Positions 17,350-24,903 of a DNA stretch of 41,004 nucleotides are shown in pieces. How positions within the stretch are numbered: the first letter of the stretch is position 1; each line of letters opens with the position of its first letter. Origin of the DNA: Lachnospiraceae bacterium (GTDB lineage: Bacteria > Bacillota > Clostridia > Lachnospirales > Lachnospiraceae); contig SFGF01000065.1 in the NCBI GenBank assembly GCA_004556655.1, forward strand, positions 1 through 41,004, given 5' to 3'. Position numbers and translations under genes: made by a program. The notes beneath the pieces are model-generated. The model had not been told where the DNA came from, did no database searches, and saw only the letters and a program-made list of their open reading frames with translations.

Positions 17350-17622
17350 GAAAAAACCGGAATTTTGAATTGCATCTGACACTATTGTAAATACTTCTGT
17401 GATATCACCACCATTGGAAATATGGGCTTCGATTTCTCGACTAGCGTTCTTAACATCTGTATCCATAATCCATGCAACCAATCCTCGAATTGTTGTGGCA
17501 ATGTTAGGTTTATTCTTGTCCATGGACAGAAGGTTTACACCCCTCTCTTCCAACTCGCAAATTGCGTCAAAGTTGATTTCGGGAATTTCATATCTGTTAT
17601 TATTGATAATTACATAAGACAT
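17188..17622 (-). CDS. Tail assembly chaperone G
   Basis: 144 aa, beginning MSYVIINNNRYEIPEINFDA, then ICELEERGVNLLSM and a helical region IATTIRGLVAWIMDTDV, the usual pattern of the gpG-type chaperone of siphoviruses between tail tube and tape measure. After residue 90 (SGFFGRNRQKQ) the normal frame becomes a low-complexity Gln/Asn/Arg tail ending NNGNHSQR, which looks like the read-through of a frame not under strong selection. The slippery heptamer lies at codons 89-91. Confidence 0.8.
   Translation of the reverse strand: MSYVIINNNRYEIPEINFDAICELEERGVNLLSMDKNKPNIATTIRGLVAWIMDTDVKNASREIEAHISNGGDITEVFTIVSDAIQNSGFFGRNRQKQPQDHKGKQGGKVKQYPMNSQNNYPQNREQRRANNKHNRNNGNHSQR
17350..17356 (-). promoter_or_regulatory. 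Programmed -1 frameshift site T TTT TTC
   Basis: The minus-strand sequence GGT TTT TTC GGT (codons 89-92 of gene G) fits X XXY YYZ exactly. Slippage by -1 leads into a frame open for about 165 codons. This is the normal place for the G-to-GT switch. Confidence 0.75.
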
Positions 17623-17669
17623 AAATATGGTCCTCCTATATTATGGGTCTCACCCAATTCGATATAATG

Positions 17670-17694
17670 AAAAACGGATGTATTTCTACATCCG
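17670..17694 (-). terminator. Intrinsic terminator after the tail tube gene
   Basis: CGGATGTA-GAAA-TACATCCG followed by TTTTTC on the minus strand. A partial terminator here would make tail tube mRNA more abundant than that of the downstream chaperones and tape measure. A degenerate copy of the hairpin lies just upstream, near 17,700-17,740. Confidence 0.85.
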
Positions 17695-17762
17695 CATAAA
17701 TCGTACACAACGGGCATATCTCTACGTCCGTAAAGTTACACATTATAATAACTCTTAATAAA

Positions 17763-18179
17763 CTATGCCTCCACAGCTTTATTATCGATTTTAGAAGATG
17801 GCGTACATGTAATAACCATTTCTCGTACACCATTGACTTCTCCGCCACTCACACGGACAGAATGAGTACCTGTCCAGGAAAAGATTCCGTCTGCGCCAGC
17901 ATCACCAAACTCAAGCTGGTATTTCTGTTCGGTACCGGCAGATTCCAAAACTTTTTCGTATACTTCTTTTGTATAGTTTGCTGTGAATTCCATAGTATCT
18001 ACAGACTGTACACCGTCAACAAATGTCTGCATGGTGTCTTCAAGATCTGTGGTCTCTATTTGTTCCGGAGAACCACCCAGATCAGGATATGATTTAATTT
18101 TACAGAGCTGCGCCAGGCTTGCTTTTGCTTCTCCTGCTTTCAGAACAGTATTAATAGTACTGACTGCTTTCTTAGACAT
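17763..18179 (-). CDS. Major tail (tube) protein
   Basis: 138 aa, starting MSKKAVSTINTVLKAGEAKA. The motif LCKIKSYPDLGGSPEQIETT followed by DLEDTMQTFVDGVQSVDTME is characteristic of Firmicutes phage tail tube proteins, and the C-terminal half (KYQLEFGDAGADGIFSWTGT) gives the beta-sandwich. It lies after the tail-terminator gene and before the G chaperone, and is followed by its own terminator, as expected for a protein needed in hundreds of copies. Confidence 0.9.
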   Translation of the reverse strand: MSKKAVSTINTVLKAGEAKASLAQLCKIKSYPDLGGSPEQIETTDLEDTMQTFVDGVQSVDTMEFTANYTKEVYEKVLESAGTEQKYQLEFGDAGADGIFSWTGTHSVRVSGGEVNGVREMVITCTPSSKIDNKAVEA

Positions 18180-18245
18180 AATGTGTCCTCCTTATGATTG
18201 AAGGGGCTCATGGTCCTCGAAAACTGTGTTGTTATCATATATTTT

Positions 18246-18644
18246 TTATTGGTTACTTTCAAATTTAGGAATTTCTTCCCCTACTCCGATTACACGGCTA
18301 AACCTTGCCACCATACGGAAGATTTTACTGTTTCCAGCATTCATCACCTGTTTCGGTCCCATCCGTCGCCGATATCCCATCTGTCGCATAGCATCACAGG
18401 CAATGTTGATGATTTTACGGGATTCGGTAAGAGATTTAATGGAATATGTCTGTATCTCTATAGTAGACTCCATTGCATTCTCGGAATTTTCGAGATCAAC
18501 GGCGGTATCTGGGTTATCAATTTGGTCTACCAGAAGAGTCGGGAATTCGGCTGGACTGTCACTATTAGTAGATGTGATATTAGGACAGGTACCAGATTCG
18601 GCGATTTTAATGTTGGTCAATACTCTGTTCCAATTGTCAATCAT
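18246..18644 (-). CDS. Tail terminator / tail completion protein
   Basis: 132 aa, beginning MIDNWNRVLTNIKIAESGTC. The start at 18644 is preceded by AGGAG at 7 nt; an earlier in-frame start would lie inside the preceding exonuclease gene. The pattern of DSPAEFPTLLVDQIDNPDTA and a long helix SLTESRKIINIACDAMRQMG resembles gpU-like tail terminators. Position directly upstream of the tail tube gene supports this. Assigned mainly by synteny. Confidence 0.6.
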   Translation of the reverse strand: MIDNWNRVLTNIKIAESGTCPNITSTNSDSPAEFPTLLVDQIDNPDTAVDLENSENAMESTIEIQTYSIKSLTESRKIINIACDAMRQMGYRRRMGPKQVMNAGNSKIFRMVARFSRVIGVGEEIPKFESNQ

Positions 18645-19197
18645 GGCAAATCTCCTTGTGAATCGCACGGATAACCTCGGCGTCATAAAGAGCATTGTGC
18701 TTTCTACCAATTACCGGATCGCCACACAACTCTGCAACGATTTCTTCCCGACTCTTGTCAAAAGCTTCTCGCTCAGAAATTCCATAGTGTCTTGCAATAT
18801 CCTGGTTAATGTCATGACAGGCTGGATTTACATTTTGGGGTAAATCAAAAGCACAGCCAAATAAATCTATCAGCAAGACAAAATCATAATGGCACACATC
18901 TGACACAAACTGTATTTCATCAAACTGATTGAGCCAGTCTATTAGCATAACCTTTACATGAGTCTTATCTCCCCACGCAGTAACTGATCTTGTTTTATAA
19001 TCAAATATATCTCGCTTTGGGAAATGAGCATATAAATGCTTTATGACATTCTCTCTTATCCAATCGTTACATTGCTTTTGGTTGTAGTCAGTAAACTCCG
19101 CATAAAATCTTCTTTCATCCTCAGATACAATACCTATACTAATCAATGTAGTATCCTTGCGAAGCCCAGTAAATTCAGTATCAAAAAACAATTTCAT
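18637..19197 (-). CDS. DnaQ-like DEDDh 3'-5' exonuclease
   Basis: 186 aa. Motif I FDTEFTGL (residues 5-12) supplies the first Asp and Glu. Motif III KHNALYDAEVIRAIH (near residue 165) supplies His and the final Asp. A middle acidic residue is probably in VCHYDFVLLIDLFG. This is the DEDDh nuclease signature of the RNase T/DnaQ fold. The gene overlaps the tail terminator gene by 8 bp and the upstream connector gene by 4 bp, so it is embedded in the head-tail connector operon, an unusual place for a nuclease. Substrate unknown. Confidence 0.75.
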   Translation of the reverse strand: MKLFFDTEFTGLRKDTTLISIGIVSEDERRFYAEFTDYNQKQCNDWIRENVIKHLYAHFPKRDIFDYKTRSVTAWGDKTHVKVMLIDWLNQFDEIQFVSDVCHYDFVLLIDLFGCAFDLPQNVNPACHDINQDIARHYGISEREAFDKSREEIVAELCGDPVIGRKHNALYDAEVIRAIHKEICHD

Positions 19198-19703
19198 GTC
19201 CCAAACACCTCCCTTACAATCTTCGTCACATTATCCAGCATTTCCTTAGATGCCTTATACATCGGCATAGTTGGTGATACACCGTATGAATGATGCCAGT
19301 TGCCTTCCAAATCCATATACCACCAGCCTTCCGGATCTTCGGCATGAGTCTGTCCGGGAAATGTTCCTGTACCCATTCCGAACTTACTGGCATTCGGATT
19401 ATTTGCTCTCAGACCGGAACCGAATTCCGCCATAAGCAAAGTAGAGACGTCAACCGATTTATCTCCGTCCTGTGTTCTCCATTCACTTTTAATTAATCCG
19501 GTATTAGTAGCCACCATGACAGCCTTAACACCGGAATTTTTTGGCGTAGTTTCAATCCTGAAAGTAATGTATTTCCCGTAGTTGCCAAGATTTTCAGCAA
19601 CCGTACGACACTTTGTAAGCATTTCCTGTTTATACTGCTCAATCTCCCTGATCGCCTGTTGGATGCTGGATTGGGATAGGGTTGCTTTGATGCGTCTGCT
19701 CAT
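19194..19703 (-). CDS. HK97 gp10-like head-tail connector protein
   Basis: 169 aa from ATG 19703, starting MSRRIKATLSQSSIQQAIRE. A long N-terminal helix (IREIEQYKQEMLTKCRTVAE) is followed by a beta region and the G-rich segment FGSGLRANNPN. The C-terminus has ASKEMLDNVTKIVREVF. That matches the HK97-gp10 family, which forms the tail completion/neck ring. Its ATG overlaps the TGA of the small zinc-ribbon gene upstream (ATGA), showing tight coupling. The segment HAEDPEGWWYMDLEGNWHHS is also typical of the family. Confidence 0.75.
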   Translation of the reverse strand: MSRRIKATLSQSSIQQAIREIEQYKQEMLTKCRTVAENLGNYGKYITFRIETTPKNSGVKAVMVATNTGLIKSEWRTQDGDKSVDVSTLLMAEFGSGLRANNPNASKFGMGTGTFPGQTHAEDPEGWWYMDLEGNWHHSYGVSPTMPMYKASKEMLDNVTKIVREVFGT

Positions 19704-19864
19704 CCTACCTTCACTCCATCCACATACATGACAAATCTTCTGCCGCACTCACAGATTTGCTTGCAATCAAAAACAGCCCAATTTTTATTGGACTTGGATT
19801 TATTTTTCGTTTGCGGTTTTCCGCATTTCTCACATTTGAATTCAATTTTGGGTGTCCTTGCCAT
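19700..19864 (-). CDS. 54-aa zinc-ribbon protein in the connector operon
   Basis: 54 aa, starting MARTPKIEFKCEKCGKPQTK. Two Cys pairs (CEKCG near residue 11 and CECG near residue 38) fit one zinc-binding knuckle. AGGAGG lies 5 nt upstream of the ATG, and the stop overlaps the following gp10-like gene. The coding potential is clear from start, stop and ribosome binding site. The function is unknown; similar mini-ribbons often accompany phage morphogenesis genes. Confidence 0.7.
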   Translation of the reverse strand: MARTPKIEFKCEKCGKPQTKNKSKSNKNWAVFDCKQICECGRRFVMYVDGVKVG

Positions 19865-19873
19865 GTCTTCCTC

Positions 19874-20203
19874 CTATAAAATATCCAGTTCTTTGTATGT
19901 CGAAAAAATTTTCGGTGACTGGATTGCGAACCAGTCCACGACAGTTTCCTCATGACCAAATTGCGTTTCATGCTGCCAATTTGCCTGCAGACCACTCTCT
20001 GACATAAATGCATGGATAATTTCATGGCGTAACTGTTTATTCTGTAACCATTCAAAATTCTCAATTTTATTGACATTGTCAGAACGGATAACGATGTGCT
20101 TAGACGAATAATCGCAGTATCCATCTATTCCAGCATCTTCTAACTCTTTGAATTCAATTTCGTATTCAGTTCCAAGAATATTGACTTTATCTTTCACAGT
20201 CAT
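19874..20203 (-). CDS. Small HExxH metallopeptidase-like protein
   Basis: 109 aa, starting MTVKDKVNILGTEYEIEFKE. After a three-strand N-terminal region (YEIEF, GYCDYSSKHIVIRSD) comes LRHEIIHAFMSESG, a HExxH zinc-binding helix at about residues 59-63, then a further HE pair (FGHEETVVDWFA) that may give the third ligand. This is the layout of small SprT/ImmA-type peptidases. It overlaps the head-closure gene by 4 bp. It could process a virion protein or act on a host regulator; there is no direct evidence for either. Confidence 0.6.
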   Translation of the reverse strand: MTVKDKVNILGTEYEIEFKELEDAGIDGYCDYSSKHIVIRSDNVNKIENFEWLQNKQLRHEIIHAFMSESGLQANWQHETQFGHEETVVDWFAIQSPKIFSTYKELDIL

Positions 20204-20592
20204 ACCTCCATGCTCTTCGGCAATTTCTTCAATGCATACGATACGGAATTAAGTCCTCTCGCTACCTGTACCACAGAATAATCAGCGGAATCTCCATCAG
20301 CAGTTCCATCTTGATTTAATACAGGATTAGATTCAATCCAGATCAGGCTGAATTCGTCAATCGGAAGAGACATATCACAGGTAACGACTGTCCTGGAATA
20401 GTCCAAATTTTTTCCAAATACTTCTTCCTGGCTGCTACCTTTCGCCGGCGAAATATTTGCATAAAAAGAGACGGGAACTGAATATCCAGTCTCCTCATCT
20501 CCGGTGAAATCGCCGTTTTCATCTGTTACTGGTATTTTTTTGTCGTATGTCGCATAATATAGATGCTGTTTGTTTCTTCGCAGACTTCTCAT
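20200..20592 (-). CDS. Head-closure protein (SPP1 gp16-like)
   Basis: 130 aa, starting MRSLRRNKQHLYYATYDKKI. It has a beta-barrel-type pattern (YSVPVSFYANISPAKGSSQE, SRTVVTCDMSLPIDEFSLIW) common to head-closure/stopper proteins. It follows the gp15-like adaptor by one base and precedes the gp10-like gene, as in SPP1/HK97-type neck operons. Assignment by pattern and gene order. Confidence 0.7.
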   Translation of the reverse strand: MRSLRRNKQHLYYATYDKKIPVTDENGDFTGDEETGYSVPVSFYANISPAKGSSQEEVFGKNLDYSRTVVTCDMSLPIDEFSLIWIESNPVLNQDGTADGDSADYSVVQVARGLNSVSYALKKLPKSMEV

Positions 20593-20593
20593 G

Positions 20594-20944
20594 TCACAGC
20601 ACCTCGCAATATGGAATCACATCAGAAAACCATGCGTCCGCTTCCCATGTACGACTAATGCCATTTTCAGAATGAGACACCTGTCCTTCTGCACCAATCT
20701 TTCCAACCATCGCCGGAATAACCTTCGTAGCGAAATAAGTTTTCTTACGATTTAAATACGCCGCCACATCCGCATCAATCTGTTCTTTTGTGAAATATAC
20801 CGGATAATTCCGTTTGACCTTATACTCATCCATCAGAGAATCGACAAGCAGAAGCATAAACTCATCACTGAAAGATTCTCCAGTTGTCTCAAAATAAATC
20901 AGTGCATTCTCAACAATACTCTCTTTAATCTCCTGCATAGACAT
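20594..20944 (-). CDS. Head-tail connector adaptor (SPP1 gp15-like)
   Basis: 116 aa from ATG 20944 (an earlier GTG is possible), beginning MSMQEIKESIVENALIYFET. The protein is mainly helical with FSDEFMLLLVDSLMDEYKVK and a YPVYFTKEQIDADVAAYLNR segment, as in gp6/gp15 connector proteins that dock on the portal. It lies between the capsid gene and head closure. Function by synteny and helical pattern. Confidence 0.65.
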   Translation of the reverse strand: MSMQEIKESIVENALIYFETTGESFSDEFMLLLVDSLMDEYKVKRNYPVYFTKEQIDADVAAYLNRKKTYFATKVIPAMVGKIGAEGQVSHSENGISRTWEADAWFSDVIPYCEVL

Positions 20945-20968
20945 ATCTACTCCCACTTATCCCATCTC

Positions 20969-21115
20969 CTATCCCTGTTGCGCCAAAAATTCCTCAATAA
21001 TCTCTGCTTTCAGCGTTTTGGTTATGCTATAGCCACGCTCGGAAGCTAAGGACTTGATCTGGGCGATTGTCATGCCAGACAAGTCCTCCGCTGTGTATAC
21101 TTCCGGCTCATTCAG
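20969..21115 (-). CDS. Small HeH/SAP-like helical protein after the capsid gene
   Basis: About 48 aa, reading LNEPEVYTAEDLSGMTIAQI onward, then KSLASERGYSITKTLKAEII and ending EEFLAQQG. The helix-extended loop-helix pattern (M-I-Q-K-LA-E-G-...-K-E-I) matches the HeH/LEM/SAP-like mini-domains often encoded after the capsid gene of Firmicutes phages. The start is uncertain: CTG at 21115, or ATG at 21073, which has GGAGG 11 nt upstream. The stop TAG is at 20971-20969. Confidence 0.5.
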   Translation of the reverse strand: MNEPEVYTAEDLSGMTIAQIKSLASERGYSITKTLKAEIIEEFLAQQG

Positions 21116-21126
21116 GCTATAGCTGA

Positions 21127-22128
21127 TTACCCCTGTGCAGCACCGACAGACTTAATTCTACGTGACATATCTTCCTGTGTAGGCATTGCAGTAGACAGTC
21201 CGGTGATTTTACCTGCATACCATTCTGGCCCATGATCGAGACCAATCTGACCAAACAGCTGGTATTTTATGCCGGCACCAACTTTTGCCAATTCTTCAAG
21301 GAAGAAATTACCTTTACCCGGAGTTGGCTGTTCTACCGGAGACATAATACCTGGGTCAAACATGGTTACGGTTCCAGCTGGAAGATACTTCAGACTTCTA
21401 ATTCCGATTTCTCCAAGAGGCGTAAGTACCGTATCAATAGAAATTCCATTGATATTTCTTGCCCCACCAACGATTGTAAGACCATTTGCTGCAGCATCTG
21501 CATTTAACTGCATACGACTGGTTGAGTCGAGTCCGAGAACCAGGTTATCTGCAGAACCATTTGATTCACAAATTAACTTAATCAGCTCACACACCAAAAG
21601 GAAGCTCAGAGGTTTCCCGTCTGCTACAATGACATTTGATGTAATTGCAGGAAGCAGTCCTCTGGTCTTATTGGCTACGGTATCTCCTGTAGATTTCTGA
21701 TATACTCCATTAATAAATGTGTACTCAATATCCTGAGAAATCTTCGCTAATTTAGCTGCTACCTGGAAATCCAATTCAGAAATCGGATTCGGCTGCTGCC
21801 CTGCGACATTGATACCTGCCATAGTTCCCATGTTAGATTCTTTTGCATAAGATACTCCGACACTTTCCTGGAAGATCTGGGTGACATTGGTTTTCTGTTC
21901 ACGAGTCACAACATTTGCATCCGGGGCAGTCAGTGATGCTGCTTCAGAAATTGCTGGCTGACTTCCAGTTGCAGTCTCAAATTCCTGTCCAGTTACGAAC
22001 TCAGTATGGTTTGTATTTCTTCGTCTTGCACCGATCATAGTTGAAAACGGTGTTTTTGTATTTCCTTTGTTAAACATAAGTCCGCTATAATTCGGAGTGT
22101 TTCCACTCATTGCGTATGTATCTGGCAT
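21127..22128 (-). CDS. Major capsid protein, HK97 fold
   Basis: 333 aa, starting MPDTYAMSGNTPNYSGLMFN. There is no long N-terminal delta domain, consistent with the separate scaffold gene upstream. Regions such as ETATGSQPAISEAASLTAPD and VTQIFQESVGVSYAKESNMG, and the C-terminal LPAGTVTMFDPGIM, fit the HK97-type capsid proteins of Clostridia phages. It lies 65 nt after the scaffold gene. Gene order portal-scaffold-capsid supports the call. Confidence 0.9.
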   Translation of the reverse strand: MPDTYAMSGNTPNYSGLMFNKGNTKTPFSTMIGARRRNTNHTEFVTGQEFETATGSQPAISEAASLTAPDANVVTREQKTNVTQIFQESVGVSYAKESNMGTMAGINVAGQQPNPISELDFQVAAKLAKISQDIEYTFINGVYQKSTGDTVANKTRGLLPAITSNVIVADGKPLSFLLVCELIKLICESNGSADNLVLGLDSTSRMQLNADAAANGLTIVGGARNINGISIDTVLTPLGEIGIRSLKYLPAGTVTMFDPGIMSPVEQPTPGKGNFFLEELAKVGAGIKYQLFGQIGLDHGPEWYAGKITGLSTAMPTQEDMSRRIKSVGAAQG

Positions 22129-22193
22129 AATATATTATCTCCTTTTCATTACAAGTTTCTGTTAATTGCTACACTGGCAAATTTCAGAACATA

Positions 22194-22769
22194 TCACTGC
22201 TTCTTATTTGCTTCTGCCTGCTGTCGAATCAATGATGCTGCCAGTGCCATATTTCCATTTGTCTGCGCTTCAGCAATCTGCTTACTGTAATCGACAGTTG
22301 CCTGATTTCCAGATGGCGGCGCCGGCATGTTCTTCATGAGATCAGCTTTGATGGCACGCTCTTTATTTTCCTGAAATTTCTTCTGGAGCATAAATACGGT
22401 TTCCATTTCACCATCAAACATAGCCTCAGCTATTTCTTTTGCTGACTTTTCATCATACCCGAGACCAAGATAGTTTTTCTCATAAGCGGCAATCTTCGAA
22501 TCTCTACGAAGCTGATTCAGCTCATTTTCCATAGCTGCCTGCTTTTCTTTTTCATCCTGCGCTTTCTGCTCAGCCTCAGATAATGCTCCACGCCATTTTT
22601 TCTTATAATCTGCTGCTTCTGTATTTGCCTTATCCAGAAGAGATTTTGGGACATATCCATCCATCTCACTCTTGTCCATCAGATCTCTGTCTGCTAGAGC
22701 TGCATTAATCTCATCCAGTGTCATACCTTCTTTGTAAGCATCACCTAATAAAGTCTGTAAATCTGCCAT
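22194..22769 (-). CDS. Capsid scaffold protein (GP20/DUF4355-like)
   Basis: 191 aa, starting MADLQTLLGDAYKEGMTLDE. Central sequence is a long charged coiled coil (ADYKKKWRGALSEAEQKAQD, EKEKQAAMENELNQLRRD), then SAKEIAEAMFDGEMETVF and a Gln/Ala-rich C-terminus AASLIRQQAEANKKQ that should bind capsid subunits. This is the typical scaffold pattern, and it sits between portal and capsid. It has a strong AAGGAGG site and a long 5' leader with paired repeats. Confidence 0.85.
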   Translation of the reverse strand: MADLQTLLGDAYKEGMTLDEINAALADRDLMDKSEMDGYVPKSLLDKANTEAADYKKKWRGALSEAEQKAQDEKEKQAAMENELNQLRRDSKIAAYEKNYLGLGYDEKSAKEIAEAMFDGEMETVFMLQKKFQENKERAIKADLMKNMPAPPSGNQATVDYSKQIAEAQTNGNMALAASLIRQQAEANKKQ

Positions 22770-22812
22770 TTTATATCCTCCTTGCGTTTGAAAACTTCTC
22801 TGTTTTTTTGAT

Positions 22813-22875
22813 TTCCGTTTTAAAGACTTGTCCTGTCCATTTTAATATTCCGTTTTATAGACTTATCTTGTCTAT
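22813..22875. repeat. Two 28-bp near-identical direct repeats in the scaffold leader
   Basis: Plus-strand copies at 22813-22840 and 22848-22875, both starting TTCCGTTTTA, identical at 24 of 28 positions. On the minus strand the first-transcribed copy contains ATAGAC-AAGATAA-GTCTAT, a perfect 6-bp hairpin; the second has a weaker version. They lie between the post-portal terminator and the scaffold start and could be operators or protein-binding RNA hairpins. Confidence 0.65.
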
Positions 22876-22912
22876 GGTGCGATTAACGTCTTCCCTGACG
22901 GCGGAATACCGC

Positions 22913-22937
22913 AAAAAAAATAACAGCCAAACGGCTG
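22913..22937 (-). terminator. Intrinsic terminator after the portal gene
   Basis: CAGCC-GTTT-GGCTG followed by TTATTTTTTTT on the minus strand. It lies directly after the portal stop codon, and implies either partial read-through or a promoter for the scaffold-capsid genes inside the next 150 nt. Confidence 0.85.
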
Positions 22938-22941
22938 AATA

Positions 22942-24453
22942 TTACTTATCTACATTAGGCACAGCGGATGGCTGTGTCGATTCCTCTGTTTTATTTTTAA
23001 TTCCGTCTACCAAAACGTCACTACTCTGCGGATCTGATTTCTTTTCTTTCGACAGTCTGATTTTATCCACCATTTCCTGAGAATCAATTGCAAACTGAAG
23101 CGGATCATCGGAAATATCAACCAGTTCAACTGATTTTTCCAAATCAAATCCCCTGTCAACGAGAGTTACCAATGCATTCACTCTTGAAACCAAGTCATAC
23201 GTCTTATTCCTACTGAATTTTACAAGAATATCAGAGGTTCTCAAATCTCTCATAGCTACATTAGGCAGATCCTTGTCCTCACACATTCTGATAATTGCAA
23301 GAACAACTCTTAGCGATCGTTTCTCTGCCTCACTGAATACAAGCTCCATTGCTTTCGCTTGAGTCTCAGCCAACTGCCAACCATTTGAAAGCAGGATTGC
23401 AGAACCGGTATTTCCACCACTGGTTTTCTCTCTTCCAGGAGTGCCGCTAATCTGAAGTACCTGTTCGTATTGGTAATCAACTAATGTCTGAGTTTCCTGC
23501 TGATTCAATGGAGCTGATACATAAGCAATCTTCGCTTCTTTTCCATCTCCGTTGGATTTTGTGATAATTACTCCGCCATCCTGAATTACCTTTTTCTGCT
23601 CTTTATCCAGCTGGCAATTATGCATCCAGAGAATATTCTGGACATATTGAGCAATATCATTAACTCGGTCAGAGTTTGTGACATTCAGTGCATCCATAAT
23701 CGGAATTACCCGCTCAAAACAACCCATGCGGTCATAATCATTGACATACTCAATGATCGGAATCTCGCCGATCATGTTCGGTTCTTCATGAATTGCTCCT
23801 ACTGGACCAATCATCGGAATGTCCAGTGAAAAATACGATTCTTTTGTATATGCTCCAATAAGCTTGCGATTGTCAGCAGTGATTGAATATGTCACGCCAA
23901 GAACTGGTTCTCGATAAGCATCATTCGCATATACCACGAACGTTGTCATGGGATTCGGTATAGCCATGTCAAATACAGATATGCCGTCAATATTCCGTTT
24001 TGCCCGGAATATCCGATATCCAACACCACATATTTTAAAGTTTCTTGCCAGCTGCACATCTTTAGCGGGCTTATTTTCCTCAAACATCATTTCGTTAAGA
24101 AGCGAGATTCGAATATCGTCCTTTTTATCTCCCTGTTCTGGCGGTTCTTTGTTCTGAGATTTTGCATCAACCTTAGCTCTTTGTACAAACGTGACAGGAG
24201 ACCCGAATTCATACCCAAGCTTAAATGACGTAATTTCCGCCGCATGATTTTCCTGAGCCTGAATGTCAATTTCCGGACGAATCTCTTTTTTCCGATTTAG
24301 TGGCTGCTCCCCACGCTCATACCGCATGAGATAATCTATTTCTGCAGTATTTCTTTCGTGTATAATAAACGCATCATTCAATACAAGAAGCAGATTATCT
24401 TTTGTAATTCTGGTTATATCTGTAAAAATCTGTCGTCTACCATGCAGAAACAT
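22942..24453 (-). CDS. Portal protein (SPP1 gp6-like)
   Basis: 503 aa from ATG 24453 (an alternative GTG lies at 24465). The N-terminus has FLHGRRQIFTDITRITKDNL and EIDYLMRYERGEQPLNRKKE. Then comes the wing region (SFKLGYEFGSPVTFVQRAKV), stem/crown helices (RVNDIAQYVQNILWMHNCQL) and the conserved GTPGREKTSGGNTGSA near residue 345. This is the phage portal SPP1-type family. The last 40 residues are charged and disordered. It should form the dodecameric DNA gateway. Genes in this module follow its order exactly. Confidence 0.9.
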   Translation of the reverse strand: MFLHGRRQIFTDITRITKDNLLLVLNDAFIIHERNTAEIDYLMRYERGEQPLNRKKEIRPEIDIQAQENHAAEITSFKLGYEFGSPVTFVQRAKVDAKSQNKEPPEQGDKKDDIRISLLNEMMFEENKPAKDVQLARNFKICGVGYRIFRAKRNIDGISVFDMAIPNPMTTFVVYANDAYREPVLGVTYSITADNRKLIGAYTKESYFSLDIPMIGPVGAIHEEPNMIGEIPIIEYVNDYDRMGCFERVIPIMDALNVTNSDRVNDIAQYVQNILWMHNCQLDKEQKKVIQDGGVIITKSNGDGKEAKIAYVSAPLNQQETQTLVDYQYEQVLQISGTPGREKTSGGNTGSAILLSNGWQLAETQAKAMELVFSEAEKRSLRVVLAIIRMCEDKDLPNVAMRDLRTSDILVKFSRNKTYDLVSRVNALVTLVDRGFDLEKSVELVDISDDPLQFAIDSQEMVDKIRLSKEKKSDPQSSDVLVDGIKNKTEESTQPSAVPNVDK

Positions 24454-24485
24454 ATTTCTCACCACCTTGTTGCATTTAGCTTACC

Positions 24486-24671
24486 TCATTGAAATCTCAT
24501 ACCGGAAGATGTTAATCGCTGGCGCATTTTCTTTGATATGAATGTAATTTGCTTTGTTGAAATATTAAGCTTATTTAATCCCCCGCAACGAGGGCACACA
24601 ATATCTGTGTTCCCATCTGTATTGCCAAGCATTTTTCCACACCCTTCACACCTAAATTCTATTTTTTTCAT
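24486..24671 (-). CDS. Com-like zinc-ribbon protein
   Basis: 61 aa from ATG 24671, starting MKKIEFRCEGCGKMLGNTDG. One zinc ribbon is formed by CEGC and CPRCGGLNKLNI, close to the pattern of phage Mu Com, a small RNA-binding zinc protein that activates translation of mom. The C-terminus is basic (SKKMRQRLTSSGMRF), suitable for nucleic-acid binding. The chosen start has GGAGG 8 nt upstream and does not overlap the tRNA-Asn 16 nt away. No mom gene is visible, so the target, if any, is unknown. Confidence 0.65.
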   Translation of the reverse strand: MKKIEFRCEGCGKMLGNTDGNTDIVCPRCGGLNKLNISTKQITFISKKMRQRLTSSGMRFQ

Positions 24672-24687
24672 TTTCATTACCTCCAAC

Positions 24688-24759
24688 TGGGAATACCGGA
24701 TTTGAACCGATGACACTCTGGTTAACAGCCAGACGCTCTGCCTATTGAGCTAATTCCCA
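24688..24759 (-). tRNA. tRNA-Asn (anticodon GTT)
   Basis: A complete 72-nt cloverleaf on the minus strand: acceptor TGGGAAT/ATTCCCA, D-arm AGCTCAATAGGCAGAGC, anticodon arm CTGGCTGTTAACCAG with GTT at 24726-24724, and T-arm TTCAAAT. The 3' CCA is not encoded. It marks the downstream edge of the accessory cassette. Confidence 0.93.
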
Positions 24760-24773
24760 AGATTTTTACATAA

Positions 24774-24801
24774 CAAAAGCACCTGGATCTCTCCAAGTGC
24801 T
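24774..24801 (-). terminator. Intrinsic terminator between the accessory cassette and tRNA-Asn
   Basis: AGCACTTGGA-GAG-ATCCAGGTGCT, one mismatch, followed by TTTTG on the minus strand. It ends transcripts of the membrane-protein gene. Confidence 0.75.
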
Positions 24802-24903
24802 AATTGTGTTTATTATATTTATTTTATATATATTCCCTCTCATTCGTTTTTGGTAAAGATAAGGGCTATGTAATACTATTTTATCACTTATCCTGGATTT
24901 GAT

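Noticed and set aside
19711..20124. 137-aa minus-strand ORF overlapping the zinc-ribbon and metallopeptidase genes
   Set aside because: It is in another frame of two genes that have good starts, ribosome binding sites and family motifs.
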